Below the pieces are notes generated by a model, which saw only the letters and a program-made list of their open reading frames with translations, did not search any database and was not told the origin of the DNA. The translations under genes and the position numbers were made by a program. Shown here in pieces: positions 62,401 through 64,000 of a DNA stretch of 64,000 nucleotides. The stretch is from Candidatus Obscuribacterales bacterium (GTDB lineage Bacteria; Cyanobacteriota; Vampirovibrionia; Obscuribacterales; Obscuribacteraceae), in NCBI GenBank assembly GCA_019637435.1, contig JAHBVO010000002.1, forward strand, positions 1,589,519 through 1,653,518, given 5' to 3'. How positions within the stretch are numbered: the stretch's first letter is position 1; each line of letters begins with the position of its first letter.

Positions 62401-64000
62401 GAGAAACGCTCCTGACCTCAAATTAATAGCTCCGTTGGCGGACGTCAGAGTTGCGGTAGCTGCGAGGTTCGAACCTGCTTGAGCAATAATGTCTGCACTG
62501 CCGACGGTAATAGCTCCGTCTATTTGAATTGCGCCATTCGTCAGCGTCGGGTTTGGAGTGCTGAAGTCGCCGGAGGAGGTGGTTGCAGATGCCCGCTGAA
62601 TCACTACAGCCGGACTCGTGATTGCAGTTGCTGTCGTCAGGGAAACACTTCCGCTGGCAGTTGAACCGCCTGTAGTGTTGATAGTGCCGGAGAGGTTCAA
62701 CGCAGTGCCCGTAGCATTGGATATCATCGTCACGTTGCCGTTGCTGCCCGTGCCGGTACCGCCTGTGATGATGTCTGTGGTGGTATTAGTGCTGACGTTG
62801 CCGCCGAACGCCACCATTGTGACGTCGCCACCGTTGTTGTTGCCTGTGAGAGAGCGGGTTGTTAGCGTATCAAGCGGTTGTCCGAAGAAATCGATGCTAC
62901 CTCCGATACCGGCTCCGGTGACCGTGATTGTGGAAGCTGTGGAACTCCAAGCTGCACCCGCAGCCATGATGACGTCACCGCCGCCTGCGTTCGACGCAGT
63001 CGAAATCACCAGATTGGGAAGGTTCGTATATATGGAACGGCTAGCGACTAACGCAATGCCGCCCGGAGATGTAAGGTTGCTGCGAATGACGATGTCGTCA
63101 CTTGATGCGACCGACAAGCTACCGACATTTGTCGTTCCCAGGCTCACTTCGCCTGTTGCCGTCACGTTGAATGCATTGCCGGTTGCCGTTACGTTCGCGA
63201 ATACAGCATAGTCACTGGAGGTTGCCGTCACCGCACCACTCGCTGTGATGTTGCCTACATCGATTCCCCGACCAGAGCCTAGCGTGACGCTTGTTCCATT
63301 GAGTGTGCCGGTGGACAGATATCCGCCGCCGTTTGCAGAGATGCTGCCTCGCACATTGACGTTTTGGATAAAGATGTCACCTGCCGTCTGACTGCCGCCG
63401 GTCAAGGTTCCAGTAACGCTTCCGTTAGTTTTGCTAACTGTCACCGCCAATGGTGTCGACGATGCGGCGACGAAATTGCCACCGCCGGTGCCGGCATTGT
63501 TCACGATGTTGTTCTCGACAAATACGGAGTAAACACCCAAGCCTTCAGCACCGACCAGAGTGATGTCCCCATTCGCGTTAGCGCCTGAACCTGAAGCAGT
63601 GATTCCAGCAACGCTGTTGATGCTGACTTGACCGTAGGAGGCAATGTTGATGTTGCCTCCGGCTCCGGCAGAGCTGTTCGCCGATATGCCCAGGATATCG
63701 ATGTAATTGAAGTCGACGTAACCACCATCGCCGCGTATTCCACTAACGCTGACCGTTCCGGCTGTCTCCGTAAACAGGGCGCCGCCTATCACAGTGATAG
63801 CTCCAGCGACGGCAGCATCCGTGTTCAACGAAGCGGCTGACGGAGCAGAGAAGGGGGATAGATAAACGTTGTTTCCGGCAACAATTGTTATGCCGTTAGG
63901 GGAAGTTATTGCAGCGGAACCGTCGAGACCAATGTCATTGATTGCCGTTGCTGAGAAGCCACGCGCATTAGCATTGCCTCGAATCACGAGATTGTTGCTG
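53434..64000 (-). CDS. Giant beta-repeat surface protein, C-terminal 3521 residues (runs off right edge)
   Basis: The frame is open to the window end, so the N-terminus and any signal are outside; a GTG at 63987 is internal. More than 3500 residues of Gly/Thr/Ser/Val/Asn-rich sequence with few charged residues. The first 2000 residues hold seven recognisable long repeats of about 250-310 residues, each with a core like GDITLIAGAAFTQN, then TVTGASTTGGQIDFD, then GNGAGGDITLLAF, plus one diverged copy near residue 2420. Later parts are shorter beta-helix strands (ATLTSSNVTLASTAGDVNVA). The final 220 residues carry a FecR-like part (NMIVNTPHANISVAAGSVVL, QKLALSPGRHMTISS) and a helical tail (HPECAKVAARLTKTQAVILY) shared with the 1722-residue protein. 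Likely exported and cell-bound. Confidence 0.85.
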   Translation of the reverse strand, partial: SNNLVIRGNANARGFSATAINDIGLDGSAAITSPNGITIVAGNNVYLSPFSAPSAASLNTDAAVAGAITVIGGALFTETAGTVSVSGIRGDGGYVDFNYIDILGISANSSAGAGGNINIASYGQVSINSVAGITASGSGANANGDITLVGAEGLGVYSVFVENNIVNNAGTGGGNFVAASSTPLAVTVSKTNGSVTGTLTGGSQTAGDIFIQNVNVRGSISANGGGYLSTGTLNGTSVTLGSGRGIDVGNITASGAVTATSSDYAVFANVTATGNAFNVTATGEVSLGTTNVGSLSVASSDDIVIRSNLTSPGGIALVASRSIYTNLPNLVISTASNAGGGDVIMAAGAAWSSTASTITVTGAGIGGSIDFFGQPLDTLTTRSLTGNNNGGDVTMVAFGGNVSTNTTTDIITGGTGTGSNGNVTMISNATGTALNLSGTINTTGGSTASGSVSLTTATAITSPAVVIQRASATTSSGDFSTPNPTLTNGAIQIDGAITVGSADIIAQAGSNLAATATLTSANGAINLRSGAFLDTATLNAGSGSIALTSTDNISLNGNLSARSGILLVSGHNVFPGSTGLSISTGGAGTSGDVTMIAGAAFTQNATSVTVTGASTTGGQIDFDFNDLSVLTTASTSGGGAGGDVTLVAFTGTDNSGRVLMDPTVGSLTTGGNGAGANGNLLIIAGATTGTGVLLRNVNTTGGAVTTGNVDIRTATPTTSTPVVYNKNGATLASGDFANAPVATDSSVTFNTITVASDADVRVNGGDIIGTSLVGGANSVLNINSTGNINITNAINLGTANITSTNDVTVSLSQGGSGSATISGDNVNLGNSTTGTLRVNGNFVGLNSITASSTTVTSTSDIALNASITSPGGILLVAGQDIYAAVAGINISSASASTNGGAISIIAGANFTQDLTTVTVTGASTTGGNIDFDFNNVGTISSRSTFTNGNGGAINLIAFDGTNDFSFVFTDSTTQILTGGSGTGSNGSVTVIGGGSANDVVFLGNIDTTGGNATTGNVYLAAGVPDTTPSVVLQKSNATISSGNFADVVTLNPANVTAGNITVSSDADVTLRAGALVDVGAVNGGANSVLTINAGTTTDLLSSTMGHITITSGSDVTIAGTINQGAAGSLDITSGGLTQVLQLTSGTARIASVGDLFIGGPVVITNSFVATSQGYIDLDNDITARGGIVLVAGRTISANTSNVVDLSTAGTGNSGDITLIAGAAFTQNGTTITVTGGSALGGIVDFDIQNVNTIDSRSTGGNGAGGDITLLAFAGSDPGTGQVFTAVETVINTGGNGSGANGSFTAIGNIPTAGGFYGAAIAGPLSTAGGAVNTGDVYIAAAQIPSPVSITKADASVSSTLTGGTVTPGYVFTGDITVANGADVTLRAGGDVDTDVVTAGANSVLNINAGGATTIESSNAGTVTITAGNFVTAGTFNQGGSGLLNITAGSDLSVDQINTGNARLSANGILILLNTVTASGSVVGLGQGGITLANDITAPGGILLVSGRDIAPTAPGVVDLSTSRTGNAGDITLIAGAAYTSDATNVTITGGSATGGGIDFDFNRVNTIDTRSTGGNGAGGDLTMIGFAGSFSGSGYVFTDTAGEIRTGGSGTGANGNVTVVAGNIAGFAVGLRGLVDTTGGAAGTGNVYAAAATPDTTPAVVIAKSSASITSGDFTTGAIVNGDSFVDNVIVGQGANITLLGGGFGSITDLTGGANSSILASYGGAIDTRDVSLGAGGNLSLLTNLFIRLNGDVSAPGGILMVAGTDIFSSVLAASISADSATGSAGDISLVAGATFTQNASDVTITGATATGGRIDFDAFNLASLTANSGGGNGAGGDITLVSLFGTNNTGEVFTDSTTVITAGGNGTGSNGTLTIVSAKNNGASGIFLNNSVTLSGGAQGTGAITLSTSGLPGSVTLAKATGSITAGTFLGGALTNTSINGNNLTVRGGAINIRSGDSVSFNVLDVSSNLNGNGGSIVVSTAGATALDLGGAFGNRINTLTAAGGAISGNGGSISATASGAGGINVSVPLNVGALEGNGGSVLLNATNGDLTFAGGTATINASAATSSATAHAGGSITLTGRNITGSNPFQLLANGVSGGNGGQISVTSTVGDINVGTGNGQFSASANGPNGVISFSATGAGGDINVLATGALSTSTVNLSSAQGTLVLNGNVTGSTAVNLTVAGANSITGTGTVSGGTLSVSAGTGATTLTTSVASLTLATNGNVTITENDDINLNAGTTGAGSLNLNATGDDITVGGNVTANGGITLTTTGAGTISGAGRLISTGLLTLNGGSGAININTDVATLAAASTGSLTIAELNNITLNAIAASSVDVTAGNGIAHGTGVIASGSVNLSALGGDIGASGNAILINNSGNPVALTADATGDIFITILGNSAVSLGATTGDDITLNSSGPITTTGDITATGTLDITTNSLTYPNNLTGDVINVRSQPGSGLVLDGGAGGTMTAPNGINLTATFGNLTLSGVQDWFGVTTLTAINAPGSQIIISSGADIEGHDEVVIISNGIDYQGGSLVGNPITIQNDYFTFANSVGDINLSTDLVFAGQNLAIIAAGNINITGTVTLLNLSDVGNSGDLFLVAGYNFTPDTGGQVISPVQFTLDGDQSVSGGSINLGAAAINLSSVNGSGGNLTAIATTGNTNAGTITLGSIDASSTNGAGGNVQIIGEGGVNVGSINAIGGTSTGTVELAVAASTIVGGDILVADGTVTGGSFQAGALTSGNMVFGNIDGSTVTLRGASAAANSISQTAATALSATSLNIFSGAGNVNLALTSVPVLNVSGGGSVIVNNNTAVTLGTLTGSALNLSLSSAGVITVPTAISGIGGLTLSGTAGVGLDAITLGGDVSTTTTISLTANGGADLTLANRTLTSSNVTLASTAGDVNVANTGIINASGTATVDAFDSFAVAGTITAGSVVLTSGDDIVTGDITGSITAPNGTFLTSTNGGIGVDANNRFITNSTNLLLRAGGGDVFVQNLSTAGVNVTDVSATGTVDLIVNGPVTLHDVTSGGGDIKVVQNGIGSLTVAANANLNSTEGDIILQNLDINKKTGKIIIDDGAQIKASGTTAGVGEVFIAMGPLPIPPYTDRKKPPKGVTITETGGAGVFLGKKGIDTRKETNIALNALNRDLVFSLSGKLNKKAIHVGSNVTITADPPGDIVPTSAGLSARASAGLNTVSAIAPLTETSTSAPATTAGTGLDSGILSGVNTEMVQTLNNSITNSLTLNTFSNAQAGFTSSELTSTGFTSSRLATDDSTKTSSLLLSEKSFTGTQDALSVIFGDETDDFGSVFVDAVLVSESLPKAVGPNSAASNSAAANLAALNSSAASPTTARANLAHNLKNGSAVFVPAHNMIVNTPHANISVAAGSVVLVVSSENGTAVYDLHDSKKEAVQVAFHDQKLALSPGRHMTISSTEKRCYADANQAESIFHRGVVSAKTAHGGSLFTSEFAVNTAIDCVPALAKLMTSNHPECAKVAARLTKTQAVILYVSQGAEEFQQHLKAQVTAMR
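58440..63800 (-). repeat. Long coding repeats of about 0.75-0.94 kb in the giant gene
   Basis: A block that reads, on the plus strand, 'GTC AA(A/G) TC(T/G/A)..CCACC..CCGGT.AC.GTGAC' (encoding the IDFD/TVTG core in reverse) recurs near 58552, 59327, 60265, 61205, 62131, 62886 and 63713. The gaps are 775, 938, 940, 926, 755 and 827 bases. Copies near 59.3-61.2 kb are the most alike in length. Confidence 0.75.

Noticed and set aside
54000..63900. Many long plus-strand frames rich in Pro, Val and Ala opposite the giant protein gene
   Set aside because: They are antisense shadows of a Gly/Thr/Asn-rich coding sequence with few stops on the other strand; they lack signals and family features.

Overview
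The window looks like chromosomal DNA of a heterotrophic, Gram-negative-type bacterium related to Cyanobacteria. The non-photosynthetic Vampirovibrionia/Melainabacteria (Obscuribacterales-like) are my best guess. This rests on gene style: an LL-diaminopimelate aminotransferase, a PII protein, many secreted TPR proteins, a DUF4388-type protein, membrane Ser/Thr kinases, and very large Gly/Thr/Asn-rich beta-repeat proteins. It is inference; there is no rRNA or marker gene here. No phage, insertion sequence, CRISPR array, tRNA or rRNA gene was seen.

Layout. 1-4.5 kb: tail of an unknown gene, an OppF/DppF-type ATPase, a 3-hydroxyacyl-CoA dehydrogenase, a small membrane protein and a YafK-like L,D-transpeptidase. 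4.6-8.3 kb: two adjacent membrane-tethered Ser/Thr kinases. 8.4-13.4 kb: envelope proteins, including a PDZ-CAP protein, TPR and TonB-C-like proteins, and a signal-peptidase-like protein that has lost both catalytic residues. 13.5-18 kb: a lone PglX/Eco57I-type adenine methyltransferase and a DUF4388/degenerate-GGDEF protein. 18-24 kb: DapL, an alcohol dehydrogenase, a flavoprotein, TPR proteins and a short-T-loop PII protein. 24-29.6 kb: a two-component system, a fungal-type cytosine deaminase, a PlsC-like acyltransferase and a FecR-like protein. 29.7-35.8 kb: a TPR lipoprotein, a DUF2207 protein and a mirror-ordered set of four secreted TPR proteins (A-B-B'-A'). 35.8-43.6 kb: a multi-REC diguanylate cyclase, a Pro/Gly-rich protein, homogentisate dioxygenase, an LRR protein and ProC. 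43.7-64 kb: two giant beta-repeat surface proteins (1722 aa, and more than 3500 aa running off the right edge), with a quinone oxidoreductase and a 968-residue glycosyltransferase-like membrane protein between them.

How the parts fit. Central metabolism (lysine, proline, tyrosine catabolism, beta-oxidation, pyrimidine salvage) is scattered among genes for the cell surface and for signalling. The strongest candidate for an undescribed system is a protein family that ends in one shared module: a FecR-like beta domain followed by a conserved helical tail. It is carried by both giant repeat proteins and by a stand-alone 303-residue protein. The membrane glycosyltransferase between the giants could modify them. 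Other points of interest are the catalytically dead signal-peptidase/TPR/KPVAA fusion, the kinase pair, a roughly 95-residue N-terminal domain shared by two otherwise unlike proteins, and two tandem-repeat blocks that each lie across the stop codons between convergent genes.
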